Of a stretch of DNA of 64,000 bases, positions 1-8,807 are shown in pieces. How positions within the stretch are numbered: the stretch's first letter is position 1; each line of letters starts with the position of its first letter. The stretch covers positions 248,001 through 312,000 of the forward strand of contig NZ_JAUSUJ010000004.1 of the NCBI RefSeq assembly GCF_030813915.1, written 5' to 3'. This DNA comes from Rhodoplanes tepidamans. Lineage in GTDB: Bacteria > Pseudomonadota > Alphaproteobacteria > Rhizobiales > Xanthobacteraceae. Position numbers and translations under genes: made by a program. The notes under the pieces are model-generated. The model was given only the letters and a program-made list of their open reading frames with translations. It did no database searches and was not told the origin of the DNA.

Positions 1-1
1 T

Positions 2-1471
2 CAGTACACGGTGATGAGCTACTTCGACGAGTCCTACACGACGGGGAGCTACGGCAGCTATCCCGACGGCCTCATGCTCTACGACATCTACGCGCTGCAG
101 CAGATCTACGGCGCCAACATGTCGACGCGCACCGGGGCGACGGTGTACGGGTTCAACTCCACGGCGGGCGGCATCTACGACTTCACCAGCAACACCTCGC
201 CCGCCCTCTGCATCTGGGACGCCGGCGGGATCGACACGCTGGACCTCTCGGGCTACGCCAGCACGCAGTCCATCAGCCTGGTCGCGGGCACCTTCTGCAG
301 CGTCGGCGGGCTGACCGGCAACCTCTCGATCGCCTACGGCTGCACGATCGAGAACGCCGTCGGCGGCAGCGGCAACGACACCATCACGGGCAACAGCGCC
401 AACAACATCCTGCGCGGCGGCGGCGGCACCGACACGATCGACGGCGGCGCCGGCTGGGACAAGGCGATGTTCACCGGGACGATCGGAACCGCCTCGATCT
501 CCCGCAACACGACGACGAACACGTGGACCATCACGTCCGGCGGTCAGACGGCCACGCTGACGAACGTCGAGGTGGCGCAGTTCTCTAACGGGACGAGGGC
601 GCTGCGGGAGCGGCCGGCCGCCGATTTCAATGCTGATAACAGGTCCGATATCCTGTGGAGGAATACGTCGAGCGGATCGATCGGCTATTGGCAGATGTCC
701 GGTGGATCGCCGCAGTTGGTCGGATTGAGCACCGTCGCGAGCAGTTGGACCATTTCCGGCTCGGGCGATTTCAACGCGGACGGCGGTTCAGAGATCCTCT
801 GGCGGAACTCCAATGGTCTGGTGGGCTACTGGAACGTGGCTGGATCGCAGCCGCAATTCGTCGGGCTATCGACCGTCGGCAATGATTGGAGCATCGCCGG
901 AACCGGGGACTTCGATGTGGACGGCCGAACCGACGTCCTCTGGCGGAACAGCAACGGCGGAACGGGATACTGGACGCTGAGCGGTAGCCAGCCACAACTC
1001 GTCGGCTTGGCGTCTGTCGGCAACGAGTGGGACGTTTCCGGGATCGGGGACTTCAACGCAGACGGCCGTTCGGACATTCTTTGGCGAAACGACAACGGCC
1101 AAGTGGGTTACTGGAACGTGAGTTCCGCAAATCCGACCTTTGTCGGTCTGGCTTCCGTCGGCAACGATTGGGAAATCGCTGGAACTGGGGACTTCAATGC
1201 CGACGGACGAACAGATGTCCTTTGGCAGAACGACAGCGGATGGGTCGGATACTGGAGCATGGCCACCGGCCAAGTTCAATTCAACGGGCTGGCCGGGGTC
1301 GGCAACGACTGGTCGATCGCCGGCACCGGAGACTACAACACCGACGGCAGAACCGACGTCCTTTGGCGAAACGCCGGCGGTGGAGTCAGTTACTGGAACT
1401 TGGCCGCTGGTCAGCCTCAGCTTGTCAACCTGGCCACCGTGGACTCAAGTTGGCAGATTCAGCCCACCTGA
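2..1471 (+). CDS. Secreted metzincin (serralysin-like) protein, C-terminal part, with RTX and FG-GAP/VCBS repeats (5' partial)
   Basis: The reading frame is open from the left edge, so the start and the catalytic HExxH helix lie outside the window. The first visible residues, YTVMSYF, match the Met-turn of serralysin-type metzincins, which follows the zinc site. After it come a Peptidase_M10_C-like beta segment, a glycine/aspartate RTX stretch (GGSGNDTITG, then GGAG, about residues 117-150) that should bind calcium and support type I secretion, and six repeats of about 45 residues, each opening with a DFNADGRSDILWRN-like motif. These are FG-GAP/VCBS-type repeats that probably form a propeller or adhesive module. 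Base composition falls noticeably after about position 600, where the repeats begin, suggesting that the repeat module joined the protease separately. The family assignment rests on the Met-turn and RTX order; activity cannot be judged without the upstream part. Confidence 0.8.
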   Translation, partial: QYTVMSYFDESYTTGSYGSYPDGLMLYDIYALQQIYGANMSTRTGATVYGFNSTAGGIYDFTSNTSPALCIWDAGGIDTLDLSGYASTQSISLVAGTFCSVGGLTGNLSIAYGCTIENAVGGSGNDTITGNSANNILRGGGGTDTIDGGAGWDKAMFTGTIGTASISRNTTTNTWTITSGGQTATLTNVEVAQFSNGTRALRERPAADFNADNRSDILWRNTSSGSIGYWQMSGGSPQLVGLSTVASSWTISGSGDFNADGGSEILWRNSNGLVGYWNVAGSQPQFVGLSTVGNDWSIAGTGDFDVDGRTDVLWRNSNGGTGYWTLSGSQPQLVGLASVGNEWDVSGIGDFNADGRSDILWRNDNGQVGYWNVSSANPTFVGLASVGNDWEIAGTGDFNADGRTDVLWQNDSGWVGYWSMATGQVQFNGLAGVGNDWSIAGTGDYNTDGRTDVLWRNAGGGVSYWNLAAGQPQLVNLATVDSSWQIQPT

Positions 1472-1501
1472 GGGCGCCGGAGAAACCACCAAACGTCGCG
1501 G

Positions 1502-2236
1502 TCAGACCTTGGTCGAAATCGCGTATTGCGACACGTAGTACTTCATCCAAACCGCGAGAGTCGCATAGACCTCGTTCGCGTCCCGTCGCGCAATGCGCAA
1601 CATGTCGTCTTCGATGTAACGGTTGCGAATGTAGCCGCTTTCCTCGACGAAAAACCCAGCCGCCTGAGTTCTCTCGACTTGCGTCTGAAGGGTTATCGTG
1701 GCGCGATGGGTTTTGTCGTCCCTGAAATTTCCACAGACGACCGGCAGACCGACCGCGTGGAATTCTTCGCGTCGAGGAACTTCCTCCATGAAAGGGCTCG
1801 GGCCTTCCACGTAGAGCATTCCGCCGCACCGGAGTCTGCGAAACGCGAACTCCGACAAACGATCTATCCCGCCATCGATATGTTCGACAAAGTTGGAACT
1901 GTACATGGCATCGAAAACCATCCCCCCGAAGCCCGGCTCCCCCTTGTCGAAGTCGACCAACTCGTAGCCTTCGTAACGATGGAAGTGAGCGCCCGCGCCG
2001 AGCGACACGGCATAGAGCTTCAGATCAGGCCTCAGGGGCTCAAGCCAATCCTTGAAGATAGCCAAAGCCCCGTCGCCGGCACCGAGATCGAGGACCGTCG
2101 AGTTGATGGGAAGGGACTTGAGAAATCGAACTCTCGGAGAGGCCAAGTGCAGCCAGGAGGTGACGACGGCAGGATCGAGTGATCCGGCGGTCGCTTCTGC
2201 GACCAGCTCTTGCATGGACGGAAGTTTCGGGTTCAT
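1502..2236 (-). CDS. Class I SAM-dependent methyltransferase
   Basis: This 244-residue protein has the SAM-binding motif I VLDLGAGDG at about residues 48-56, and a post-I region ending in an aspartate (ELVDFDKG). A methyltransferase-like acidic segment (FDAMYSSNFVEHID) corresponds to motif IV. The fold is that of Methyltransf_11/23 enzymes, cytoplasmic, substrate unknown. It stands tail to tail with the metzincin gene, 30 bases away, and diverges from the membrane protein that follows. Its position at the edge of a polysaccharide island suggests methylation of a sugar or of a glycan end, but this is inference. No strong Shine-Dalgarno sequence precedes the ATG at 2236. Its GC content is moderate, below that of the rfb genes. 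Confidence 0.8.
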   Translation of the reverse strand: MNPKLPSMQELVAEATAGSLDPAVVTSWLHLASPRVRFLKSLPINSTVLDLGAGDGALAIFKDWLEPLRPDLKLYAVSLGAGAHFHRYEGYELVDFDKGEPGFGGMVFDAMYSSNFVEHIDGGIDRLSEFAFRRLRCGGMLYVEGPSPFMEEVPRREEFHAVGLPVVCGNFRDDKTHRATITLQTQVERTQAAGFFVEESGYIRNRYIEDDMLRIARRDANEVYATLAVWMKYYVSQYAISTKV

Positions 2237-2421
2237 GCGCGACGAATATAAACGACATGCCTCGCGATGCCAAGCGAGCTCGATCGAGCCTCCACTCTCG
2301 ACTGCCAGCGCGATCGCCGTTATGTAGCTGAATCATCGAATCCGCGCCTTCGCATCGCGTATCCGACTGCTTGAAACGGACTTCGTCGCATCGTGTCATC
2401 ATCGAACAATGGAGACGTCGG

Positions 2422-3774
2422 ATGATGCGATCCATCCCGACCTCAGCCGCTCGCCGCGCGGCCGCATTTCTGGCGCTGTCGGCACCCGCACTCCTTTCCG
2501 CTTACTATATTTTTTCATATAGCATCGACATACCGTATTATGACGAATGGGCAATGGTCCCCATGGTCGACCGCTGGCTTTCGGGCCACGGAGCATGGTC
2601 GGATCTATTCATCAGACAGGGTGGCCACGTCATAGCTCTGCAGAGGGCCATCACCATCCTGAGCGCCGAACTCTTCGGCTGGGACATACGGATAGAGATC
2701 CTGGTCGGATTTTTCTTCCTAGTCGCAACTGCACTTCTACTGATCAGACAAGCCGTTCGCACCGGCCTTTTCACCGCTCCCGCCATTGCATTTCCCGCCA
2801 TCCTGGCGGTCATGAGCGTTCTCTTTGGACTCCGTCAGTGGGAGAATTTACTGGCTCCCTGGTCGATCAACCCCTTTGGATCCACCTTTTTCGCCCTGAC
2901 GTCATTTTATTTTCTTAGCAAGGACGTGACGGCGAGTTTCTTTCTCATCCTCGTCGCGACCGCATCGGCACTGCTCGCATCGCTGACGTTCACGAACGGA
3001 CTCCTGGTCTGGCCTATTGGAATTCTAATAATAATCGCCACACGGAAAGCGAAGCCACTCCTGTTGATCACTTGGCTCGCCGCCACTGCTCTCTGCGTAA
3101 CCATCTACGCTGTCGGCTCCGCCACCGGATCGGCGCACCTCGTTCGGATCGGCGCGATTTCGGCATTCCGCGGACTCGCCGTCCTCGGCGCCCAGTTCTC
3201 GGCAGACAAATCCATCATCACGGGTGGCGCGACTTCTGTCCCGAGCACCTTCATTGACGGAGGACAAGCGATAGCGCTCGGGCTCGCACTGATTGCAGCC
3301 GTTGCTTGGGCCTTGTGGCGCGCGCGACACTCAATGTCGCCTCACGCCTTCTCCATCTCCGTCATTCTATTCGGACTAGGGAGCTGCGCCTTCATCGCTG
3401 CTGGTCGCGCAGATTTGGGAATTTTACAGTCGACTGCGTCCCGTTACACCAGCACCAGCGGGCTGGTCGTGATCGGGCTACTGCTGTTGATCGCCGAGCT
3501 GACCACCAAAGATCGTACAAACCAGTTCAATATCGGCTCAGCTCTCGTCGCGGCAGTCCTCGTGAGCGCCAGCTACGGCATCTTCGCCGAACTTGCACTC
3601 GGACCGGCGCGCCGCCAAGCCATGACCGCTTGGGCGAATCACATAAGGCAATATCAGTCAGCCATTGACGCAGACCTAAAAAACCCACACTACACTCCCG
3701 AACAAATCCGCAAGTTCTCCACCATTCTTCAGCAGCATAAACTCAGCGTATTTTCCAGATCTTCTGACCATTGA
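2422..3774 (+). CDS. Polytopic inner-membrane protein, possible GT-C-type glycosyltransferase
   Basis: About 450 residues with roughly ten hydrophobic segments. After the first one, the loop carries PYYDEWAMVP, an Asp-Glu pair in the first periplasmic loop, as seen in GT-C glycosyltransferases that use polyprenyl-phosphate sugars. There is no other recognisable domain, and the C-terminal 50 residues are soluble and charged. I chose the ATG at 2422; a TTG at 2371 would add 17 basic residues that do not look like a membrane protein N-terminus. The gene is clearly lower in GC than its neighbours, with many A/T-ending codons, which fits horizontal transfer as is usual for surface-glycan genes. 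It stands alone, with about 230 bases without genes before rfbF. Function is unproven; it could also be a polymerase or flippase-like protein. Confidence 0.65.
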   Translation: MMRSIPTSAARRAAAFLALSAPALLSAYYIFSYSIDIPYYDEWAMVPMVDRWLSGHGAWSDLFIRQGGHVIALQRAITILSAELFGWDIRIEILVGFFFLVATALLLIRQAVRTGLFTAPAIAFPAILAVMSVLFGLRQWENLLAPWSINPFGSTFFALTSFYFLSKDVTASFFLILVATASALLASLTFTNGLLVWPIGILIIIATRKAKPLLLITWLAATALCVTIYAVGSATGSAHLVRIGAISAFRGLAVLGAQFSADKSIITGGATSVPSTFIDGGQAIALGLALIAAVAWALWRARHSMSPHAFSISVILFGLGSCAFIAAGRADLGILQSTASRYTSTSGLVVIGLLLLIAELTTKDRTNQFNIGSALVAAVLVSASYGIFAELALGPARRQAMTAWANHIRQYQSAIDADLKNPHYTPEQIRKFSTILQQHKLSVFSRSSDH

Positions 3775-4006
3775 TCTGTTTTCACACGATTACCCCCAAC
3801 CTTTTCGCGCACTTGGCCGTGCCCGCTGCATGTGCATAACTCTCCGCCGCCGACGCGAGCGTCCTTGACCACGTCAAGGCGGACGCCCATTGATGTCCGC
3901 AATTTTTCGCTCCGGTGTCGCGAGGGCAGGAGGACGTGCAAGGCGTCGTTCGGCGGACTCGGCCTACGCGGACGGGATTGCAGACGGGCTTCCGGGAGTG
4001 AGCGCG

Positions 4007-4777
4007 ATGAAGGTGGTGATCCTGGCGGGCGGGCTCGGCAGCCGCCTCTCCGAGGAGACCACGGTGCGGCCGAAGCCGATGGTCGAGATCGGCGGGCGGC
4101 CGATCCTCTGGCACATCATGAAGATCTACAGCCGCTTCGGCTTCCACGACTTCGTCGTGTGCCTCGGCTACAAGGGCTACATGATCAAGGAGTTCTTCGC
4201 GAACTACTTCATGCACACCTCGGACGTCACCTTCCACCTCGCCGAGAACCGGATGGACATCCACCGGCAGACCGCCGAGCCCTGGCGGGTGACGCTGGTC
4301 GACACCGGGGACGCGACCCAGACCGGCGGACGCCTCAAGCGGGTGCTGCGCTACGTCGCCGACGAGGAGGTGTTCGCGCTCACCTACGGCGACGGCGTCG
4401 CCGACATCGACCTCGACGCCGAGATCGCCTTCCACCGCGGCCACGGCCGGCTCGCCACCGTGACGGTGGTGCGGCCGGCCAAGCGGTTCGGCGCCGTGTC
4501 GATCGACGGCGACCGGGTCACCGCCTTCGCCGAGAAGCCGGACGACGACGGCGGCTGGATCAACGGCGGCTTCTTCCTGCTGTCGCCGCGGGTCGGCGAG
4601 CTGATCGCCGGCGACGACACCGTGTGGGAGCGCGAGCCGATGGAGACGCTGGCCAAGACCGACCAGCTGCGCGCCTACACGCATCGCGGCTTCTGGCATC
4701 CGATGGACACGCTGCGCGACCGCACCTTCCTGGAGGGCGAGTGGGCGAGCGGAACCGCGAAATGGAGGATGTGGTGA
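4007..4777 (+). CDS. rfbF: Glucose-1-phosphate cytidylyltransferase
   Basis: Makes CDP-glucose from CTP and glucose 1-phosphate, the first step to CDP-linked deoxy sugars of O-antigens. The 256 residues match the family length. The nucleotide-binding signature LAGGLGSRLSEET is at residues 6-18, followed by RPKPMVEIGG, and the acidic metal-binding motif YGDGVAD is at 127-133. I placed the start at the ATG giving MKVVILAGG, preceded by GGGAG; longer in-frame starts add a basic, non-homologous leader. The gene overlaps rfbG by 16 bases, so the two are almost certainly co-translated. Confidence 0.95.
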   Translation: MKVVILAGGLGSRLSEETTVRPKPMVEIGGRPILWHIMKIYSRFGFHDFVVCLGYKGYMIKEFFANYFMHTSDVTFHLAENRMDIHRQTAEPWRVTLVDTGDATQTGGRLKRVLRYVADEEVFALTYGDGVADIDLDAEIAFHRGHGRLATVTVVRPAKRFGAVSIDGDRVTAFAEKPDDDGGWINGGFFLLSPRVGELIAGDDTVWEREPMETLAKTDQLRAYTHRGFWHPMDTLRDRTFLEGEWASGTAKWRMW

Positions 4778-5838
4778 TCGATCCGGCGTTCTGGGCCGGG
4801 CGCCGCGTCCTGATCACCGGCCATACGGGCTTCAAGGGCGCCTGGGCGTCGCTTCTGCTCGGGTCGATGGGGGCGGAGGTCACCGGCCTCGCGCTGCCGC
4901 CCGAGACCGACGAGGGGCTGTTCGTGGCGGCCGGGCTCGCCGGCGGCATGCGGCACCGCATCGGCGACATCCGCGACCTCGCCACGGTGCGCGACGCCGT
5001 CGCCGCGGCACGCCCGCAGATCGTCGTCCACATGGCGGCGCAGTCGCTGGTCCGCCTCTCCTACGACGATCCGGTCGGCACCTACGCCACCAACGTGATG
5101 GGCACCGTCAACGTGCTCGAGGCGGTCCGTCACGCGCCGGACGTCGAGGCCGTGCTCGTCGTCACCAGCGACAAGTGCTACGAGAACGTCGGCTGGGTGT
5201 GGGGCTATCGCGAGATCGACCGGCTCGGCGGCCACGATCCCTACAGCAACAGCAAGGGCTGCGCCGAGCTGGTCGCCGACGCGTACCGGCGCAGCTTCTT
5301 CGGTGGCGAAGGCGCGGCCCGCGTCGCCACGGTGCGGGCCGGCAACGTCATCGGCGGCGGCGACTTCGCCCGCGACCGGCTGGTGCCGGACGCGATCCGG
5401 GCGTTCCGGGCCGGCCGGCCGCTGCGCATCCGCAATCCGCTGTCGATCCGTCCGTGGCAGCACGTGCTCGACCCGGTGATCGGCTATCTCCGCCTCGCCG
5501 AGCGGCTCGCCGCAGGGGTCGACGGCACGGCCGACGCCTGGAACTTCGGCCCCGGTGCGGCGAGCGAGGTTCCGGTCGCGCAGATCGCCGACACGCTGGT
5601 GCGGCTGTGGAGAGGCCGGGCGGCCTGGGAGCAGGATCCCGGCGAGCATCCGCACGAGGCCCATCTCCTGAAGCTCGACTGCACCAAGGCGACCACGCGG
5701 CTCGGCTGGCGCCCGCTCGTCGGCCTCGACGCGGCGCTCGGCATGGTCGTCGACTGGTACAAGGCGCTCGATGGCGGCGCCGACATGCGCGCCGTCACGC
5801 TGGGGCAGATCGCCGGCGTGCTGGCGTCCGCGCGGTAG
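4762..5838 (+). CDS. rfbG: CDP-glucose 4,6-dehydratase
   Basis: Converts CDP-glucose to CDP-4-keto-6-deoxyglucose, using bound NAD. The 358-residue extended SDR has the Rossmann motif GHTGFKG at residues 20-26, the subfamily motif TSDKCYEN near 135-142, and the catalytic YSNSK (Tyr161, Lys165). It overlaps rfbF. No RfbH/ColD-type 3-dehydratase is present in the window, so the usual path to 3,6-dideoxyhexoses is not encoded here. The keto sugar is probably used by the downstream SDR and transketolase-like genes instead. The start at 4762 is fixed by the alignment to the family N-terminus and by the overlap. Confidence 0.94.
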   Translation: MEDVVIDPAFWAGRRVLITGHTGFKGAWASLLLGSMGAEVTGLALPPETDEGLFVAAGLAGGMRHRIGDIRDLATVRDAVAAARPQIVVHMAAQSLVRLSYDDPVGTYATNVMGTVNVLEAVRHAPDVEAVLVVTSDKCYENVGWVWGYREIDRLGGHDPYSNSKGCAELVADAYRRSFFGGEGAARVATVRAGNVIGGGDFARDRLVPDAIRAFRAGRPLRIRNPLSIRPWQHVLDPVIGYLRLAERLAAGVDGTADAWNFGPGAASEVPVAQIADTLVRLWRGRAAWEQDPGEHPHEAHLLKLDCTKATTRLGWRPLVGLDAALGMVVDWYKALDGGADMRAVTLGQIAGVLASAR

Positions 5839-5866
5839 ACGGCGCTCGGCGGCTCGCGGTGACTCG

Positions 5867-6778
5867 TCAGGACGCCGCCGGAAGCGCCAGCACCTCGGCC
5901 ATGCGGGCCTCGATCGGCACGGCGTGGCGGAGATGGGCGCCCGAGCGCACCGACAGCTCGGACTTCAGCAGCACCACGAGCGCCAGGATCGCGCGCTCCA
6001 GCGGCGCGCCGAGCCCGGTGCGGCCGAAGGCGGCGCCCGAGAGGTGCGGCCGGTTCTCGATGAAGGTCAGCCAGTACAGATAATCGTAGCCGGGCACGCC
6101 CCAGAAGGCGTCCTCCCAGTCGATCGCCACCGGTCGCGAGCCGTCGGTCATCAGGTTCTTGGGGCCGAGATCGCCGTGGCACAGCACCCGCGGCAGGCCC
6201 TCGAGCGCCGCCCGCAGCTGCGCGAGAAGGCCCGCGACCGCCGCGGCGGTCGGCGACGTGAGGAAGCCCTGCCCTTCGAGCCGCGCCACGGCCCGCTCGC
6301 CATGGGCGACGTAGTGTTCGATGGTCCAGTCGTCCGGCAGGCCGGCCGGACGCCAGCCGGCGAGCATCTGGGAAAAATCCCGGACCAGCGCGGCCGCGTC
6401 GGCCGGCGGCATCGGCGCGGTGCGCGGCGCGAGCTCCGCCATCACGAGGCACAGCCGTGCGGCCTCTCCGGGCACGACGACCTCCACGGCGTCGCGCAGG
6501 ACGGCGGTGCCGTAGAGGCGGCGCAGGATCTCGCCCTCCTTGGCGAGATTGGCCCGCGCCGCCGCGCTCGGGAGATGCGTCTTCAGGAACAGCCGCTCGG
6601 CGCCGACCTCGACATGGCAGCAGACGCCGAGCGTTCCGCCGGAGGCCGGGACGACGCGGACGGGCCGGCCGCCCTGCCCGAGCTGCCGGGCGATGGCGGC
6701 ACGAAGCGCCTCGTCCTGCCCGGGTCCTGCCGACGGCGCCGGCGCGCCCGCCTCGAAGAAGGCGAGCTTACTGAGCAT
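5867..6778 (-). CDS. APH/choline-kinase-like phosphotransferase
   Basis: A 303-residue protein-kinase-fold phosphotransferase. The catalytic loop HGDLGPKN (His201, Asp203, Asn208) and the metal-binding IDWED (Asp220) are intact, and a plausible ATP-binding lysine lies in LFLKTH near residue 66. The family phosphorylates small alcohols such as choline, sugars or aminoglycosides. In this surface-glycan setting a sugar, or an alcohol destined for glycan decoration, is more plausible than drug resistance. Its start overlaps the end of the upstream sulfotransferase-like gene by 11 bases, so the two are translationally coupled and probably act in one modification. Confidence 0.8.
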   Translation of the reverse strand: MLSKLAFFEAGAPAPSAGPGQDEALRAAIARQLGQGGRPVRVVPASGGTLGVCCHVEVGAERLFLKTHLPSAAARANLAKEGEILRRLYGTAVLRDAVEVVVPGEAARLCLVMAELAPRTAPMPPADAAALVRDFSQMLAGWRPAGLPDDWTIEHYVAHGERAVARLEGQGFLTSPTAAAVAGLLAQLRAALEGLPRVLCHGDLGPKNLMTDGSRPVAIDWEDAFWGVPGYDYLYWLTFIENRPHLSGAAFGRTGLGAPLERAILALVVLLKSELSVRSGAHLRHAVPIEARMAEVLALPAAS

Positions 6779-7718
6779 AGAGCTCGGCGAGATAGTCGAT
6801 CCTGTCGTAGCCGAAATGGCGCGCCAGCGCCGCCGTGCCCTGGGCGATCTGCCGGCGCTCCGCGTCCGAGAGCTCCTGGATGACGGCCCGGTTGTAGTCC
6901 TTCGTGCTCTTCAGCACGGTGCCCCAGGGCGCGATGCTCTCCTTGATCTCGACGCCGTTCCAGCTCGGATACAGCATGGTCTCGGCGAACGGCACGCCGA
7001 TGAACGCCGCGGCGTCGGTCATGAAGCGACGCTTGTCGTCGACCAGATCCTCGTAGCGCAGGACACGGACGTTGTTCGGATGCATCCTGGCGAACATCTC
7101 CACGGTGGAGTGGTAGATGTTCCAGGTGATCAGGTATTTCGACAGCGGCTGCGGGAACGGCCGGCGCTTGGTGTCCCGGTAGGCCGAGAAGGGATTGCGC
7201 ACGATGTGCAGGATGCGGATGTCGGGGAAGTCGCGCACCATCCGGTCGGCGTCGATGCCGATCGCCGGCGAGTAACCCATGTGGACCATTCCGGGCCGCG
7301 GCCTTGTGTAGTAGTTCTCCCAGGCCGTGAAGGTCGAGCGGAAGAAGGCCTCGACGACCTGGCGGCGGAAGATCGGCGGCTCGCCGACGAGGCGGGCGAA
7401 CTCGGCGATCCGGTTCTTCTCGTCCATCACCAGGTCGGCGTCCTTGAACTTGGAGCCGTTCCGCTTGCGCAGGAAGGTCTTCATCTCCTCGTCGATGATC
7501 TGCTCGTAAAGCTCGACCGCCGTCAGTCCCTCCGGGAACTCGGGATAGCGGTACTGCACGCGCTCGACCGAGGCGAGGAAGTCGTTGAAGTTGCGGTTCC
7601 CGAGCTGGGATTCGAAGGGATAGACGAGCAGGTCGGGATGCCCGTCGAAATGACGATGGGTGACGTTCCCGCCGTGCTCGAAGCCGGCCGAGATCATTGC
7701 CAGACGAAAGTCGCTCAT
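6768..7718 (-). CDS. Sulfotransferase-like protein with altered PAPS 5'-loop
   Basis: About 316 residues with the overall layout of PAPS-dependent sulfotransferases. The 3'-phosphate motif region is good: ILHIVRNPFSAYRDTKRR carries the expected Arg and the Ser eight residues on. The N-terminal 5'-phosphosulfate loop, usually RSGTT, is replaced by FEHGGNVTHRHFDGHPDL, although the following DGHPDL and PFES keep the family pattern. It may bind another donor, or may be a distinct subfamily. I chose the ATG at 7718 because MSDFRLAMISAG aligns with the usual first beta strand; an upstream start at 7748 is also open. It is coupled to the kinase-like gene downstream. Confidence 0.7.
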   Translation of the reverse strand: MSDFRLAMISAGFEHGGNVTHRHFDGHPDLLVYPFESQLGNRNFNDFLASVERVQYRYPEFPEGLTAVELYEQIIDEEMKTFLRKRNGSKFKDADLVMDEKNRIAEFARLVGEPPIFRRQVVEAFFRSTFTAWENYYTRPRPGMVHMGYSPAIGIDADRMVRDFPDIRILHIVRNPFSAYRDTKRRPFPQPLSKYLITWNIYHSTVEMFARMHPNNVRVLRYEDLVDDKRRFMTDAAAFIGVPFAETMLYPSWNGVEIKESIAPWGTVLKSTKDYNRAVIQELSDAERRQIAQGTAALARHFGYDRIDYLAELYAQ

Positions 7719-7887
7719 GTCCGCGTGCCCCGAAATCCTTTGCGCCACCGCGCCCCTGGCTTACTGGGGCGGGCCGCGATGATCAAGGCCGGCCTCGGGC
7801 GCAGGGCGGCCATGCCCGCCGGCGGGACCACGGCCATCGGCCGCCCCGCCGTTGACGCGCCGTCCGGGCTTCTCTAAGCGGTGCATC

Positions 7888-8790
7888 ATGCGTGTCCTGG
7901 TCACCGGCGCGAGCGGCTTTCTCGGCTCCCATCTGGCCGCCGACCTCGTCGCGCGTGGGCACGAGGTGGTGGCGCTGCTGCGCCCGGGCTCGCAGGCGCC
8001 GCGCCTCGCCGGGCTGATGGACCGCCTCCGCGTCGTCCATGCGACGCTCGAGGACCGGGCCGCTCTGAACCGGCATCTCACGACGGTGCGGCCCGACGCG
8101 ATCGCGCATCTCGGCTGGGACGGCGTCGGCAACGTGGACCGCAACGCGCCGCGCCAGGCCCGCAATGTCGGCACCACGGTCGACCTCCTCGCCCTCGCGG
8201 CGGACGCCGGGGCGCGCATCTTCGTCGGCGCCGGCTCGCAGGCCGAGTACGGCCCGTGCGACCACGTCATCCGCGAGACCGACCCGACCCGGCCGACCAC
8301 GCTCTACGGCCATGCGAAGCTCGCCGCCGGCGCGATGGCGGACCGGCTCGCCGCGCTGCGCGACGTGCGCTTCGCCTGGCTTCGCGTCTTCTCCACCTAC
8401 GGCGCCGGCGACAATCCGGGCTGGCTGATCTCCGACCTGATCGGCAAGCTGAAGCGGCGCGAGCGCATGGCGCTGACCCGCGGCGAGCAGCGCTGGGGCT
8501 TCCTGCACGCCCGCGACGCCGCCGCGGCGTTCCGCACCGTGCTCGAATCCGACACCGCGCACGGCGTCTTCAACGTCGGCAGCCCCGACGCGCCGCCGCT
8601 GCGCGACACCATCCTGACGCTGCGCGACCTGATCGACCCCACGGTCGAGCTCGGCTTCGGCGAGGTGCCGTACCGGCCCGACCAGGTGATGCTGCTGCAG
8701 GCCGACATCGCGCGCCTCGTCGCGCTCGGCTGGCGTCCCGAGGTCGACCTGCGCCGCGGCCTCGCCGAGGCCGTGGCGGCCCACGCCTGA
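7888..8790 (+). CDS. NAD(P)-dependent epimerase/dehydratase (extended SDR)
   Basis: A 300-residue cytoplasmic sugar-nucleotide SDR. The Rossmann motif TGASGFLG is at residues 6-13 and the catalytic YGHAK has Tyr140 and Lys144; the canonical active-site serine region reads GAGSQAEYG. It is likely a reductase or epimerase acting on the keto group left by rfbG. The start at 7888 gives MRVLVTGASG, the standard N-terminus. It is followed after 17 bases by the two transketolase-like genes and so probably belongs to one operon with them. Confidence 0.87.
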   Translation: MRVLVTGASGFLGSHLAADLVARGHEVVALLRPGSQAPRLAGLMDRLRVVHATLEDRAALNRHLTTVRPDAIAHLGWDGVGNVDRNAPRQARNVGTTVDLLALAADAGARIFVGAGSQAEYGPCDHVIRETDPTRPTTLYGHAKLAAGAMADRLAALRDVRFAWLRVFSTYGAGDNPGWLISDLIGKLKRRERMALTRGEQRWGFLHARDAAAAFRTVLESDTAHGVFNVGSPDAPPLRDTILTLRDLIDPTVELGFGEVPYRPDQVMLLQADIARLVALGWRPEVDLRRGLAEAVAAHA

Positions 8791-8807
8791 CAGAGCCCGC
8801 AGACACC

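Noticed and set aside
2371-2421. Upstream TTG start for the membrane protein
   Set aside because: The additional 17 residues are arginine-rich and hydrophilic, and there is no Shine-Dalgarno sequence; the ATG pair at 2422 is a better fit.
3775-4006. Small gene between the membrane protein and rfbF
   Set aside because: The only open frames are basic leader extensions of rfbF without ribosome site or homology.
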